Notes: generated by a model from the letters alone, not told the origin. Numbered from the stretch's first letter, positions 33,296 through 41,991 are shown. The stretch is DNA of 59,520 nt from Actinoplanes utahensis (GCF_016862455.1 NZ_BOMZ01000050.1:1-59520), one strand, 5' to 3'. Numbers and translations: made by a program.

Positions 33296-33404
33296 GGGCG
33301 GCAACCAGCGACAACCGTCACAGCTTCGGGGACTGATCGATTGAACCGCTGGGTACTGAGCCGGGTCGACCGGCCGCCGGCGGTGGCTGACGAGAGGAGC
33401 ACCA

Positions 33405-33665
33405 ATGAGTGACCCGCAGGACATCGAGACCCCGCAGACCGTGCAGACCCGCGGCGACGAGCGTGTCGACCTGCTGACCAGCGACGCGAACGGTGACGGC
33501 CGTACCGACGTCTGGGTCTCCGACACCGACGGCGACGGCAAGCCCGACCTCTATCAGTTCGACACCGACGGTGACGGCAAGGTCGATGTGACAATGGTCG
33601 ACCTGGACGAGGACGGCACCCCGGACCACATCGTCGACGGCGACGGCGGCCTGCCGCCCGTCTGA
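33405..33665 (+). CDS. Small acidic protein with DxDGDGxxD calcium-binding repeats
   Basis: 86 residues, GAGGAG before ATG 33405. Four 13-residue repeats in a row: DANGDGRTDVWVS, DTDGDGKPDLYQF, DTDGDGKVDVTMV, DLDEDGTPDHIVD, the thrombospondin type-3 / EF-loop style. No signal peptide or membrane span, so it seems intracellular, which is unusual for such repeats. Possibly a calcium sensor or buffer; inference. Confidence 0.75.
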   Translation: MSDPQDIETPQTVQTRGDERVDLLTSDANGDGRTDVWVSDTDGDGKPDLYQFDTDGDGKVDVTMVDLDEDGTPDHIVDGDGGLPPV

Positions 33666-33666
33666 G

Positions 33667-34944
33667 TCACCCGTCTCCCAGGGCGGACAGCGCCACCCAG
33701 ACCACGGCGAACGCCAGGAGCGCGGTGCCGACGGTGGAGGCGGTGTGCCGCCACGACCGTGCCCCCTCGACCGCCTCCGGGTGGCCGAGGGCGGCCAGGG
33801 TGGCCCGATGGGAGCGCACCTCGGCCGCCCGCGCGTCCACCCCGGTGGCCAGGGCGGCGTCGGCGGTGGCCCGGCTGAGCTCGACGGCGAGGGCGGCCTG
33901 GGCACGTTGCAGTCGCCGTACCGCCGCTCGCGCCTGCCGGCCGGCGCTCGCCGCGGCATGCCGCCGGGCCGCACCCCGACGGGAACCGGAACCCAGCACC
34001 CGCAGCTCGCCCTCGGTGATCACGTCCCGGTCGCGGACGGCGGCCAGAATCGCCACGTAGTAGGCCGCTTCCCGGTCGTGCGCGCGCCGCACCAGATGAA
34101 GGACCAGCAGCAACGGCGGCATCCCCTTGAAGAGCAGCACCGCCAGCAGGGCGAGCGCGCCGTCACCGAAGCCCTCCCGGAAGAGCGGGGAGTTCCACAG
34201 CGAGTGCGAGGCCCAGGCGGCCAGCAGGGCGAGAGCGGCGACCGCGAGCCGGTGCCCGCGACCGCGGTCACGCCGGACCACCAGGTAGCCGATGCCCGCC
34301 CCGGCCAGCGCGCCGAACAGGGTGTGGCTCCACACTCCGGCGAGGAACCCGCGCACCAGGAACGTGGCGATCACCGGCTGCACCCGGTCGCCCTCCCCGG
34401 CCAGTTGCACCGCGCCGACCGCGAAGACCACGTCCTCGACGATCTGGAAGCCCAGCCCGACCAGCGCGCCGTAGACGATGCCGTCCAGCACGCTGTTGAC
34501 CTGGGTCCGGGCGATCAGCACGATGGCCACCACACCCAGGGTCTTGGCGATCTCCTCGACCGTGGGCCCGGCCAGGGCGGCGCCCCACTCGGCGGCCAGG
34601 CCGGGCGAGCCGAACTTGGCGATCAGATTGTCCAGGGCCGTGCTGCCGGGGATGGACACGCTCGTGGCGACCAGGCCGCCCCAGGCGAAGGCGAGCCCCC
34701 GCAGGCCGGCCGGTTCCCGTTCCAGGAAGTCCAGCTCCGAGACGAAGAGCCAGAAGGGTACGGCCAGCAGCGCGAACATCCCGATCGCGGTGACCGTGGC
34801 GAACGGGTAGCTGGTCAGGAACAGCGCCGCGATCTGGGACATCCGCACCGCCCCGATCGCGAGCAGCAGGATCACCACCCAGAACGCGGGCTGCCGGACG
34901 AGCGCCGCCGACCGGGTCACCCCCGGAAGGACCTCGTCGCTCAT
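33667..34944 (-). CDS. PrsW-family intramembrane protease
   Basis: 425 residues, many membrane spans. PrsW signature elements: GPTVEEIAKTLGVVAIVLIA with the paired Glu, GLGFQIVEDVVFAVGAVQLA, and RGFLAGVWSHTLFGALAGAG with a conserved His. A C-terminal ~130-residue Arg/Ala-rich cytoplasmic tail is added. PrsW proteases cut anti-sigma factors; the target here is unknown. Translationally coupled to the upstream membrane protein (ATGA at 34941). Confidence 0.85.
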   Translation of the reverse strand: MSDEVLPGVTRSAALVRQPAFWVVILLLAIGAVRMSQIAALFLTSYPFATVTAIGMFALLAVPFWLFVSELDFLEREPAGLRGLAFAWGGLVATSVSIPGSTALDNLIAKFGSPGLAAEWGAALAGPTVEEIAKTLGVVAIVLIARTQVNSVLDGIVYGALVGLGFQIVEDVVFAVGAVQLAGEGDRVQPVIATFLVRGFLAGVWSHTLFGALAGAGIGYLVVRRDRGRGHRLAVAALALLAAWASHSLWNSPLFREGFGDGALALLAVLLFKGMPPLLLVLHLVRRAHDREAAYYVAILAAVRDRDVITEGELRVLGSGSRRGAARRHAAASAGRQARAAVRRLQRAQAALAVELSRATADAALATGVDARAAEVRSHRATLAALGHPEAVEGARSWRHTASTVGTALLAFAVVWVALSALGDG

Positions 34945-35522
34945 CTGGCCGTCTCGTAGCGCAGGGTGCGGGTGCTGGCGTCGATGGCGGGCAGAACGTG
35001 TTCCAGGTCGGCGTCGGCTCCGGTGACCATCACCTCGATGATCAGTCCGTGGGCGACGAAGACCGCGTACCGCCCGTCCCGGTCGCCGGCGGTGTAGCCG
35101 CCCTGGACCCCGGCCAGCCCACCAGCCGTGGAGACGGCGAGCTGGGTGCCGCTGACCTGGTGCCCGGAGATGCCGGTGAGGCGCTGGCGGAGCCGCACGG
35201 CGGCCGCGGTCAGGTCACCGTCGAAGGGCTCGACCTCGATCGCGTATCGCACCCGGCCGAGGCGGAAGAGGACCGTCCCGCGGTCGTCGCCGGGGCGGGT
35301 GCCGGTCACGTCGAGGTCGGCACCGGGTGGCGGAACGACGGTGACACCGGCCGCCACCGGGTAGGGCAGACCGGAATCGACCGGCCGCCCCGCCGGCACG
35401 GCGCGATCCAGCGCGGGCAGGCCGAAGGCCAGAGCGGCCAGGATCGATGCCAGCGCGAGGGCGGCGGGCAGACCGAGGGTGCCGGGAAGATCGGTGAGCT
35501 GACGCCGAGTGACCCTCCCCAT
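34941..35522 (-). CDS. Membrane-anchored hypothetical protein
   Basis: 193 residues. One N-terminal span (LGLPAALALASILAALAFGL) and an external beta-rich domain (RGTVLFRLGRVRYAIEVEPF, LAVSTAGGLAGVQGGYTAGD). Overlaps the PrsW start, so may be a partner or substrate; inference. No known family. Confidence 0.65.
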   Translation of the reverse strand: MGRVTRRQLTDLPGTLGLPAALALASILAALAFGLPALDRAVPAGRPVDSGLPYPVAAGVTVVPPPGADLDVTGTRPGDDRGTVLFRLGRVRYAIEVEPFDGDLTAAAVRLRQRLTGISGHQVSGTQLAVSTAGGLAGVQGGYTAGDRDGRYAVFVAHGLIIEVMVTGADADLEHVLPAIDASTRTLRYETAR

Positions 35523-35604
35523 CCGTCCAAGTTAACGGCGGTTCCGGGTCGGTGTCCCGCGAACGGGTGACCGGCCACAGTGGAGGTGGAATCGACCTGG
35601 CAGA

Positions 35605-36171
35605 TTACGGATTTGTCCGTTTTACCGACAGGTGCTGTGGCGGTACGACAGCGGTCAGCCATACCCCGTTGTCACTGCGGTGGAACACATGCCCCTCCGC
35701 GGCCATCACCTCCGCCGCCACGCTGAAGACCACCACGTCCGGCGAGCGCCGCCGGCCGACGGTCAGGGCCGTCGGCACATCCACCGACAGGTGGACGTGG
35801 TGCCGGCTCCGCGGCCGCAGCCCCTCCCGCAGGATCGCCTCCAGGTTCACCCGCGGGGTGCCGTGGAACAGCTCGGCGGGCGGCGTAGCGGTCGGCAGAT
35901 CGAGATCCACCACGACCCGCCGGGAATGCCCCTGGCTCGCCCGGATCCGGTCGGCGCCGTCCGGGCCGGCGGACACGGCGAACCGTGCCTTGTCGTTGTT
36001 CTCGACCACGTGGTCGAGCTCGGCGCGGGTGATCCCGAGCGCCGTGAGCAGGTCGGCGACCGGCACCCAGCCGTTCGCGTCGAGGGTCAGGCCGGCCGTC
36101 TCGGGCCGATGCCGCAGGACCATGGCGATCCGCCGGCTGAGGCGGACCTGGTCCCGGGTGAGTTCGGTCAT
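35605..36171 (-). CDS. kptA: RNA 2'-phosphotransferase (KptA/Tpt1)
   Basis: 188 residues from ATG 36171. Tpt1 hallmarks: SRRIAMVLRHRPETAGLTLD then ANGWVPVADLL, RIRASQGHSRRV, and the ADP-ribosyl-transfer half LFHGTPRVNLEAILREGLRP with VHLSVD. Removes 2'-phosphate from RNA using NAD. In bacteria the natural RNA substrate is unclear because tRNA splicing is absent. Overlaps the methyltransferase stop by 3 bases. Confidence 0.9.
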   Translation of the reverse strand: MTELTRDQVRLSRRIAMVLRHRPETAGLTLDANGWVPVADLLTALGITRAELDHVVENNDKARFAVSAGPDGADRIRASQGHSRRVVVDLDLPTATPPAELFHGTPRVNLEAILREGLRPRSRHHVHLSVDVPTALTVGRRRSPDVVVFSVAAEVMAAEGHVFHRSDNGVWLTAVVPPQHLSVKRTNP

Positions 36172-36944
36172 CCGGTGTACTCCATGACCGCAAGGTAATA
36201 CGGGTGGTCCCGGTCGTCGATCGATGTGAGCCGCCACGACGTGCCCTTCAGCAGCGCCGAGAGCTCCTCCACCGAACAGTTCAGGTAGTCGAACCAGTCG
36301 CTGGCGAGTTCCCGGTACCGCAGCCGCAGCCGCAACTGCCCACCGAGGCGGCCACGCGCCCGGTTCGCCTCGTGATAGCCCACGTGCACCGGATCGGTCG
36401 TCCCGTACGGATCGGTGCCCTGCGCGATGATCCGCGCGCCCGGGACGGCGAGCCGGGCCAGCGCCGCCAGGAAGACCGGCGCCCGCTCCGGGCCCTCGAT
36501 CAGGCCGAGGTTGTTGCCGAGAAGCAGGAAGGTGTCGTACCGGACGGTGGCCCGGGAGAACTCGTCGACGGTGTTCAGCACGGTGTCCCGCAGCCCGCGC
36601 CGCCGGGACACCTCGATGGCGCCCTGCGAGGTGTCCAGCCCGGTGACCGCGAACCCGCGCTGCTGCAACTCGACCGCGATCCGGCCGGCGCCCACCCCGA
36701 TGTCCAGCACCCGGCCCCGGCACATCCCGGCGGCACGATGGTCGAACGGCCGCCAGTCGGTCGGCTCGCTCAGGTAGTGATCAGCGAGAGCGCCGTTGAT
36801 CAGGCCGTCGTCCCGTTCGATCACCTCGATCACCGGCCGCGGATATCGTCCACCCGCCAGCGGGCGCGGCCCGGTGCCCGTGTGCACCGCGTACGCGTCG
36901 CGGATCATCTCCCCGAACGCATCCCCTACCACCGGCTGAGTCAT
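36168..36944 (-). CDS. SAM-dependent methyltransferase (class I)
   Basis: 258 residues from ATG 36944. Motif I is RVLDIGVGAGRIAVELQQRG, then VTGLDTSQGAIEVSRR and a TFLLLGNNLGLIEG segment. Substrate unknown. Coupled to kptA, so an RNA or nucleotide substrate is conceivable; inference. Its ATG is only 18 bp from the divergent ATG of the PPOX gene. Confidence 0.82.
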   Translation of the reverse strand: MTQPVVGDAFGEMIRDAYAVHTGTGPRPLAGGRYPRPVIEVIERDDGLINGALADHYLSEPTDWRPFDHRAAGMCRGRVLDIGVGAGRIAVELQQRGFAVTGLDTSQGAIEVSRRRGLRDTVLNTVDEFSRATVRYDTFLLLGNNLGLIEGPERAPVFLAALARLAVPGARIIAQGTDPYGTTDPVHVGYHEANRARGRLGGQLRLRLRYRELASDWFDYLNCSVEELSALLKGTSWRLTSIDDRDHPYYLAVMEYTG

Positions 36945-36962
36945 GGTCAATACTCTTGATCC
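36945..36962. promoter_or_regulatory. 18-bp divergent start region, likely leaderless
   Basis: GGTCAATACTCTTGATCC separates two opposite ATGs. TACTCT (36951-36956) ends 6 bp before ATG 36963, fitting a -10 for a leaderless message. ATGG-TCAA / TTGA-TCCAT is nearly palindromic and includes both start codons. Confidence 0.5.
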
Positions 36963-37334
36963 ATGACCGCACTGGAGCAACTCGGCTCGCAGAAGTACGT
37001 CCTTCTCACCACGTTCCGCAAGGACGGCCGGGCGGTCGCGACCCCGCTGTGGGTCGTTCCGGACGGCGCCGGCCTCGGGTTCTGGACCGTGGCGGGCAGC
37101 GGCAAACTCAAGCGCATCCGCAACAGCGGGCGGGTCACGGTCGCCGCCTGCGACATGCGGGGCAACCCGACCGGCGAGGCGATCGAGGCCACCGCGCGGA
37201 TCGGCGACCACGCCGACCGGCTGCGCGTCGGTGCGGCCATCAAGAAGAAGTACGGCGTGGTCGGCCGCCTGACCATGCTCGGCAGCCGCCTGCGCCGGGG
37301 CGTCGACGGCACGGTGGCCGTTCTCGTCGACTAG
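36963..37334 (+). CDS. PPOX-class F420-dependent oxidoreductase
   Basis: 123 residues, the flavin/deazaflavin split-barrel fold. EQLGSQKYVLLTTFRKDGRA, VATPLWVVPDGAGLGFWTVA and GKLKRIRNSGRVTVAACDMR match small actinomycete F420H2-dependent reductases. Substrate unknown. ATG start with no leader. Confidence 0.85.
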   Translation: MTALEQLGSQKYVLLTTFRKDGRAVATPLWVVPDGAGLGFWTVAGSGKLKRIRNSGRVTVAACDMRGNPTGEAIEATARIGDHADRLRVGAAIKKKYGVVGRLTMLGSRLRRGVDGTVAVLVD

Positions 37335-37373
37335 CTCTCCCCGTACCCCGGAAGAGGGATCTTGGAAACGAAG

Positions 37374-37407
37374 AAGGGGCGATCGCCTTCCCCAGCGCTC
37401 GCCCCTT
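37374..37407. terminator. Shared terminator of PPOX gene and bldC
   Basis: AAGGGGCGA (37374-37382) and TCGCCCCTT (37399-37407) form a 9-bp stem between convergent genes. Confidence 0.7.
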
Positions 37408-37429
37408 GCTACGTTTTCGGTCGACTGGG

Positions 37430-37639
37430 TCAGTCGCCCTGGCGCTGCGTGGGAATCTGCCCCTGCAGCAGGGCGCGGACCTCCGACTCACGGTAGCGAC
37501 GGTGGCCACCCAACGTGCGAATTGCGCTGAGCTTGCCCGCCTTCGCCCACCGAGTAACGGTCTTCGGGTCGACACGGAACATCGACGCCACCTCGGCCGG
37601 CGTTAGTAGCGGCTCAGGATCGTGCGTACGCGATGCCAT
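37430..37639 (-). CDS. bldC: BldC-type developmental regulator
   Basis: 69 residues. EPLLTPAEVASMFRVDPKTV then TRWAKAGKLSAIRTLGGHRR is almost identical to Streptomyces BldC as recalled. Small MerR-like winged helix without an effector domain; binds direct repeats and delays sporulation. The valine-type dehydrogenase nearby repeats the Streptomyces gene order. Confidence 0.95.
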   Translation of the reverse strand: MASRTHDPEPLLTPAEVASMFRVDPKTVTRWAKAGKLSAIRTLGGHRRYRESEVRALLQGQIPTQRQGD

Positions 37640-37920
37640 CGGTCACTCCTCCACAGGTGCCTAAAAACATCGGCCGGGGTCCCGCCGGCCGGTGCGTCTC
37701 TCATGGTCCGGCTAGTCCCCGATGTCCGACATGGGCCGAACGGACGAACGTCCCCAGATAGACGGATGAAGCATGCCCGATTTTTGCGCGTTTTATACGC
37801 CAGATAGTGCCGCGTTTGGTCCTATTATGACGCTTCGCGGAGCGGCAATTACGAAGAGTGCTCGCTTCGGGAGCGCTTCCACGAGCCGCGAAACATACCC
37901 GTGTGTCCTGTTTTCGCAGG

Positions 37921-38760
37921 TCAGTTGCATCGCTCCAGAAGTTGGACGATGCGCCAGCGCGCGACCAGCTTCTCGTACGCCTCGCTTGCTGACTCAGCGT
38001 CACTGCGAGAAAGTGCGGAAAGTCCGGCTGCCACCAATCCGGGGGAATCGTCCTCTGCGAGGCTGTCCTCCGGGAGGAGGTTGACGAGGCCGCCGTAGTC
38101 CAGCTCCACCACCGAACGTGGATGGAACTCCTCCAGCCAGCGGGTGCCCTCCTCGACGGCCTCGGTGATCGGGGCGTCGCCCAGCGACTTGCGCAGCACC
38201 GAGACGGCCCGGTGCGCGCGGCGCCGCGCCTTCGAGATCTCGGTCCGATAGCGCAGCACCCGCCGGCGGCCGGTCAGCGCGATCTCCCGCTCGTCGAGGT
38301 CGACGAAGGCGAACCAGCGCAGCGGGACGCCCCACGTGGCGATCTGCTCGTGCACCCGGGGCACGCCCTGCTCGAGGACCTTGGCGCCGCTGCGCCAGTC
38401 CTCCACGACCGCTTTCGCCTGACCGGCCAGCACCGGCGGGACGAACGCGTCGGCGAGCACGGCGGGCACCCCGTCCCGCGCGTTGAGGGCGGCCTCGGCG
38501 ACCCGGAGACGCAGGTTCCACGGGCAGACCAGCACCGAGCCGTCCCACTCCAGCACATAGGCCTCGTCGGGCAGGTCGGGCAGCCGGGTCCAGCCGGCGC
38601 CCAGCGCCTCCAGCACCGCGGTGCGCTGCCGGGCGGGACCCTCGACCAGGCCCAGGTCACGACCCTCGCGCGCATAGTCGCGCCAGTAGACCTGCCGCTC
38701 CCGGTCGAAGGCGGTCAGTGGCTCGTAAACCCGTAGGTACGACGCGAACAGTGACGGCAC
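37921..38760 (-). CDS. Conserved actinomycete hypothetical protein near bldC
   Basis: 279 residues, GTG start. Contains LRVYEPLTAFDRERQVYWRD, GVPLRWFAFVDLDEREIALT and a C-terminal EAYEKLVARWRIVQLLE. No membrane span, signal peptide or catalytic motif recognised. Found beside bldC in related genomes from memory; function unknown. Confidence 0.78.
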   Translation of the reverse strand: MPSLFASYLRVYEPLTAFDRERQVYWRDYAREGRDLGLVEGPARQRTAVLEALGAGWTRLPDLPDEAYVLEWDGSVLVCPWNLRLRVAEAALNARDGVPAVLADAFVPPVLAGQAKAVVEDWRSGAKVLEQGVPRVHEQIATWGVPLRWFAFVDLDEREIALTGRRRVLRYRTEISKARRRAHRAVSVLRKSLGDAPITEAVEEGTRWLEEFHPRSVVELDYGGLVNLLPEDSLAEDDSPGLVAAGLSALSRSDAESASEAYEKLVARWRIVQLLERCN

Positions 38761-38911
38761 GGCGCGAGTCTTTCACGAATCCGGCCGAGGGGAACTTCCC
38801 GCGCGGACGTAATCGCCTCTCTATCCGCGCGACTACGCTCTGCGGTACCGGCTCACCCCGGCCGGGATCATGGCCCCACGAAGGCCACGCACGAGATCAG
38901 GAGAATTGAAC

Positions 38912-39973
38912 ATGGACGTGTTCGACGTCAACGGGCACGAACAGGTCGTCTTCTGCCAGGACCGGGCGACCGGACTGAAGGCGATCATCGGCATCTACTC
39001 CACGGCGCTCGGCCCGGCGCTCGGCGGCACCCGCTTCTACCCGTACGAGAGTGAGGCGGCCGCCCTCGCCGACGTGCTGAAGCTGTCCCGCAGCATGGCC
39101 TACAAGAACGCCATGGCCGGTCTGGACCTGGGCGGCGGCAAGGCCGTCATCTGGGGCGACCCGGCTCAGCTCAAGAGCGAGGCGTTGCTGCGGGCGTACG
39201 GCCGGTTCGTCGAGTCGCTGAACGGCCGCTACTACACCGCCTGCGACGTCGGCACCTATGTGCAGGACATGGACGTGGTCGCCCGCGAGACCCGGTACGC
39301 GACCGGCCGCAGCGTGCAGCACGGCGGTGCCGGCGACTCCTCGGTCCTGACCGCCTGGGGCGTCTTCCAGGGCATGCGGGCCACCGCCGAGCACACCTGG
39401 GGCACTCCGTCCCTGCGTGGCCGTACCGTGGGCGTCTCCGGTCTCGGCAAGGTCGGCAAGTACCTCGCCGGCCATCTGCTGGAGGACGGCGCCGAGGTGG
39501 TCGCCACCGACGTGAGCGAGGCCGCCCTCGACTGGGCCCGTTCCACCCACCCGCAGATCAGCCTGGTGGCCGACACCGAGACGCTGATCACCTCGGACAT
39601 CGACGTCTACGCGCCGTGCGCTCTGGGCGGCGCGCTGAACGACGACACGGTGCGGGTGCTGCGGGCGAAGGTGGTCACCGGTGGCGCCAACAACCAGCTG
39701 GCCCACTCCGGCGTCGGCAAGCTGCTGGAGGACCGCGGCATCCTCTACGCCCCCGACTACGTGGTGAACGCCGGCGGCGTGATCCAGGTGGCCGACGAGA
39801 TCCAGGGCTTCAACTTCGAGCGGGCCAAGCTGCGCGCCACCGGGATCTTCGAGACCACCCGGCGGATCCTGAGCCTCGCCGACGACGAGGGCGTGCCGCC
39901 GGCGGTCGCCGCGGACCGGCTCGCCGAGCGGCGGATGGCCGATGTCGGCCGTCTCCGTTCCATCTACCTTTAG
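38912..39973 (+). CDS. vdh: Valine/leucine (Glu/Leu/Phe/Val family) dehydrogenase
   Basis: 353 residues from ATG 38912 with CAGGAGA upstream. Catalytic Lys in SRSMAYKNAMAGLDLGGGKA, NAD-binding GVSGLGKVGKYLAGHLLEDG, and GGANNQLAHSGVGKLLEDRG. Oxidatively deaminates branched-chain amino acids, giving precursors for fatty acids and polyketides. Leucine specificity is possible; the valine call rests on the bldC context. Confidence 0.88.
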   Translation: MDVFDVNGHEQVVFCQDRATGLKAIIGIYSTALGPALGGTRFYPYESEAAALADVLKLSRSMAYKNAMAGLDLGGGKAVIWGDPAQLKSEALLRAYGRFVESLNGRYYTACDVGTYVQDMDVVARETRYATGRSVQHGGAGDSSVLTAWGVFQGMRATAEHTWGTPSLRGRTVGVSGLGKVGKYLAGHLLEDGAEVVATDVSEAALDWARSTHPQISLVADTETLITSDIDVYAPCALGGALNDDTVRVLRAKVVTGGANNQLAHSGVGKLLEDRGILYAPDYVVNAGGVIQVADEIQGFNFERAKLRATGIFETTRRILSLADDEGVPPAVAADRLAERRMADVGRLRSIYL

Positions 39974-40155
39974 GGCTTTCGTGGGGCCTGCCGTGCGACG
40001 CCGGAGAACATCCACCACGACGCGCGGCAGTGTCACACGCAACCCGAGGTGCCGAACGCGCCATCGTCCATGTACCGTAAGACCCACGAGAGATGCCTGA
40101 CGTCATCGGGGCCCGCCTTCGGGCTGCCCCGAATTCTGTGCGAGGGGGTCGAGCC

Positions 40156-40389
40156 ATGGGGCGCGGCCGTGCTAAGGCCAAGCAGACGAAGGTGGCCCGG
40201 GAGCTGAAATATCACTCCCCGAACACCGACCTCACCGCCTTGCAGCGCGAACTGGCGGGTGCCGGTAAGTCCGACCGTCACTTCGACGACGACAACGATG
40301 AGTTCGTCGACGATGACGAGGACGACGGCGATGATGACCAGGACACCTGGGCTAGCCCGGACACCTGGTCGCCTACAAGGCGGCACTGA
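40156..40389 (+). CDS. DUF3073 family protein
   Basis: 77 residues from ATG 40156. MGRGRAKAKQTKVARELKYH is the DUF3073 signature. An acidic tail (DDDNDEFVDDDEDDGDDDQD) follows. Basic head plus acidic tail suggests nucleic-acid or ribosome association; family function unknown. Confidence 0.88.
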   Translation: MGRGRAKAKQTKVARELKYHSPNTDLTALQRELAGAGKSDRHFDDDNDEFVDDDEDDGDDDQDTWASPDTWSPTRRH

Positions 40390-40402
40390 CCCGTTCTGCA
40401 CA

Positions 40403-40427
40403 GAGCACGCGGCGTGACCGCGTGCTC
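40403..40427 (+). terminator. Terminator of DUF3073 gene
   Basis: GAGCACGCGG / CCGCGTGCTC, 10-bp stem with a CGTGA loop. Confidence 0.8.
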
Positions 40428-40465
40428 GCGTGTGTCACGCGGTCACGATTCCTACGGTTGACAGC

Positions 40466-40498
40466 GAAGCCCACGCGGGCAATCTCCGCGTGGGCTTC
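40466..40498 (-). terminator. Terminator of the RiPP locus
   Basis: GAAGCCCACGCGG / CCGCGTGGGCTTC, perfect 13-bp stem, 7-nt loop, 14 bp past the precursor stop at 40513. Confidence 0.85.
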
Positions 40499-40512
40499 GG
40501 GCCAGTCGCGCT

Positions 40513-40740
40513 TCAGCGTGGCCGGTTGTTCCAGTTGTAGAACGTGGGAATGTTCTCGAAGTGGTTCCAGGCGCACACCGCCGAGCCGCCGTCCCGCGGT
40601 GTCTCCTCGGCGCGCTGTTGTCTGGCCACCTCCGCCTCCGCGATGAGCGCGGCCAGGCCAGCCCGGGTGTCGTGCACCCGCGCCGTCACCGGATCCGTCT
40701 CCACGCCGTCAGACAGCCGTGGCTTCGTGATCTCGGGCAT
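40513..40740 (-). CDS. RiPP precursor peptide with cyclophane-type core (AmcA-like)
   Basis: 75 residues from ATG 40740, with GAGGGAG upstream. Residues 1-50 look like a soluble helical leader (TRAGLAALIAEAEVARQQRA). The end, CAWNHFENIPTFYNWNNRPR (56-75), is rich in aromatic-X-Asn triplets: F61-E-N63, F67-Y-N69 and W70-N-N72, plus W58-N-H60. Radical SAM enzymes join an aromatic ring to the beta-carbon of the residue two positions later in such triplets. The start lies inside the end of the maturase gene (32-bp overlap). Resembles AmcA, multiple-cyclophane RiPPs, from memory. Confidence 0.82.
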   Translation of the reverse strand: MPEITKPRLSDGVETDPVTARVHDTRAGLAALIAEAEVARQQRAEETPRDGGSAVCAWNHFENIPTFYNWNNRPR

Positions 40741-41839
40741 GATCCAGCACTCCCTCAAGTAGGCGAATCTTGCTGTTCCGGCAGTGGTTCGTCTCGGTGA
40801 CGTCGAACCTGCCGTGTTCGAAGTACCGGTTCGCGGCGTGCGCGCCCCCGCAGAAGCCGAAGTAGGGACAGGTGTCCCGGCAGGCTTCGATCCCGCGCAG
40901 GAACTCGCCGATCCACGGTGTGCCCGCCGCACCGGCGAGGATCTCGGGCAGCGGTGTGGTCAGCACGTTGCCGCTGGTGAAATCGCCGTACCGCGGGTCG
41001 TGGAAACCGGCCAGCTCGGGCGAGAGCAGCACCACCGACCCGTCGTACGCGATCGTCGGAATCGGATCCAGCCGTCGCGGCAACAGGTCGTCGGCGTTGC
41101 CGTCCAGCACCGCCGCGGCGTACCGCAGGGACCACTCCACCTCACGCAGGTGGATCCGGGGCTCGCGGCGCCAGGCGGTCACCAGCTCGGCCCAGAAGGC
41201 GCTCACCGCCGCGGGGTCGTGGCTGTTGTGCCGGGTGTTGACGCCCTCGGTCTCCTCCACGTTGATGCCGAGCACCTCACAGCCGAGGCCCAGGAAGTAC
41301 TCGTACAGCTCGGTGGCGACGCCGGGGCCCGGCTCCCCGACCACGCAGAGCGCGGAGAACGGGATGCCGTGCGCCCGCAGCCGGTCGATACCCCGCACGA
41401 TCAGGTCGTAGGCGGGTTTCCCGGCTCGGTCGACCCGGTCGCCGTTGCGCGTCCGCGGACCGTCGACGCTGACGCTGACCCGGACGTCGTGCTCGGTGAA
41501 GAACGCGCACCACTCGTCGTCGATAAGCGTCGCGTTGGTCTGCACGTGGTGCTCGACGCCCGGACCGAACGGCGCGAACAGCGCCGCCAGATGCGCCCGG
41601 CCGGCGGCCAGCGGCTCACCGCCGTGCCACACCACCGAGAACCTGCCGGTACGGACGTAGTCCGCCACCCCGGCGGCCACCGCCTCGGCCACCGCCACCG
41701 GCATCCGCAGATTCTCCCGCCGGAACGGCAGATAGCAGTAGTCACACGCCAGGTTGCACAGCGTAGTGGGCTGCATGACGACGTAGCCGGGCTCTGCCGA
41801 GATGCCCCGCATCCCGCTCCAGGCGACCGTCATGGTCAT
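40709..41839 (-). CDS. Radical SAM/SPASM peptide maturase (AmcB-like)
   Basis: 376 residues from ATG 41839 (GGGAG upstream; GTG 41845 possible). The [4Fe-4S] motif CNLACDYCY is near residue 30 (CX3CX2C). WHGGEPLAAG and SVSVDGPRTRNGDRVDRAGK follow the usual peptide-maturase layout. The C-terminal SPASM-like cluster is CRDTCPYFGFCGGAHAANRY with a later Cys in TNHCRN. It would crosslink the core of the adjacent precursor. No protease or exporter gene is nearby. Confidence 0.88.
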   Translation of the reverse strand: MTMTVAWSGMRGISAEPGYVVMQPTTLCNLACDYCYLPFRRENLRMPVAVAEAVAAGVADYVRTGRFSVVWHGGEPLAAGRAHLAALFAPFGPGVEHHVQTNATLIDDEWCAFFTEHDVRVSVSVDGPRTRNGDRVDRAGKPAYDLIVRGIDRLRAHGIPFSALCVVGEPGPGVATELYEYFLGLGCEVLGINVEETEGVNTRHNSHDPAAVSAFWAELVTAWRREPRIHLREVEWSLRYAAAVLDGNADDLLPRRLDPIPTIAYDGSVVLLSPELAGFHDPRYGDFTSGNVLTTPLPEILAGAAGTPWIGEFLRGIEACRDTCPYFGFCGGAHAANRYFEHGRFDVTETNHCRNSKIRLLEGVLDHARDHEATAV

Positions 41840-41991
41840 GCACACTCCCGTCCGGCTTTCGCGACAAACCCTAAGCCTCGCGGTCCAATAAGCATGCGAA
41901 AGATCCGCATGTGCCGGACATCAGCACACACGGATCATTTCACGTCGGACTATTCCGAACCAGAATCACTTTCCGGTCGACGCCGTCACTC

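Noticed and set aside
37869..37880. CebR/LacI-like operator GGGAGCGCTTCC upstream of bldC
   Set aside because: One mismatch from the symmetric box and no sugar genes nearby; chance occurrence is likely.
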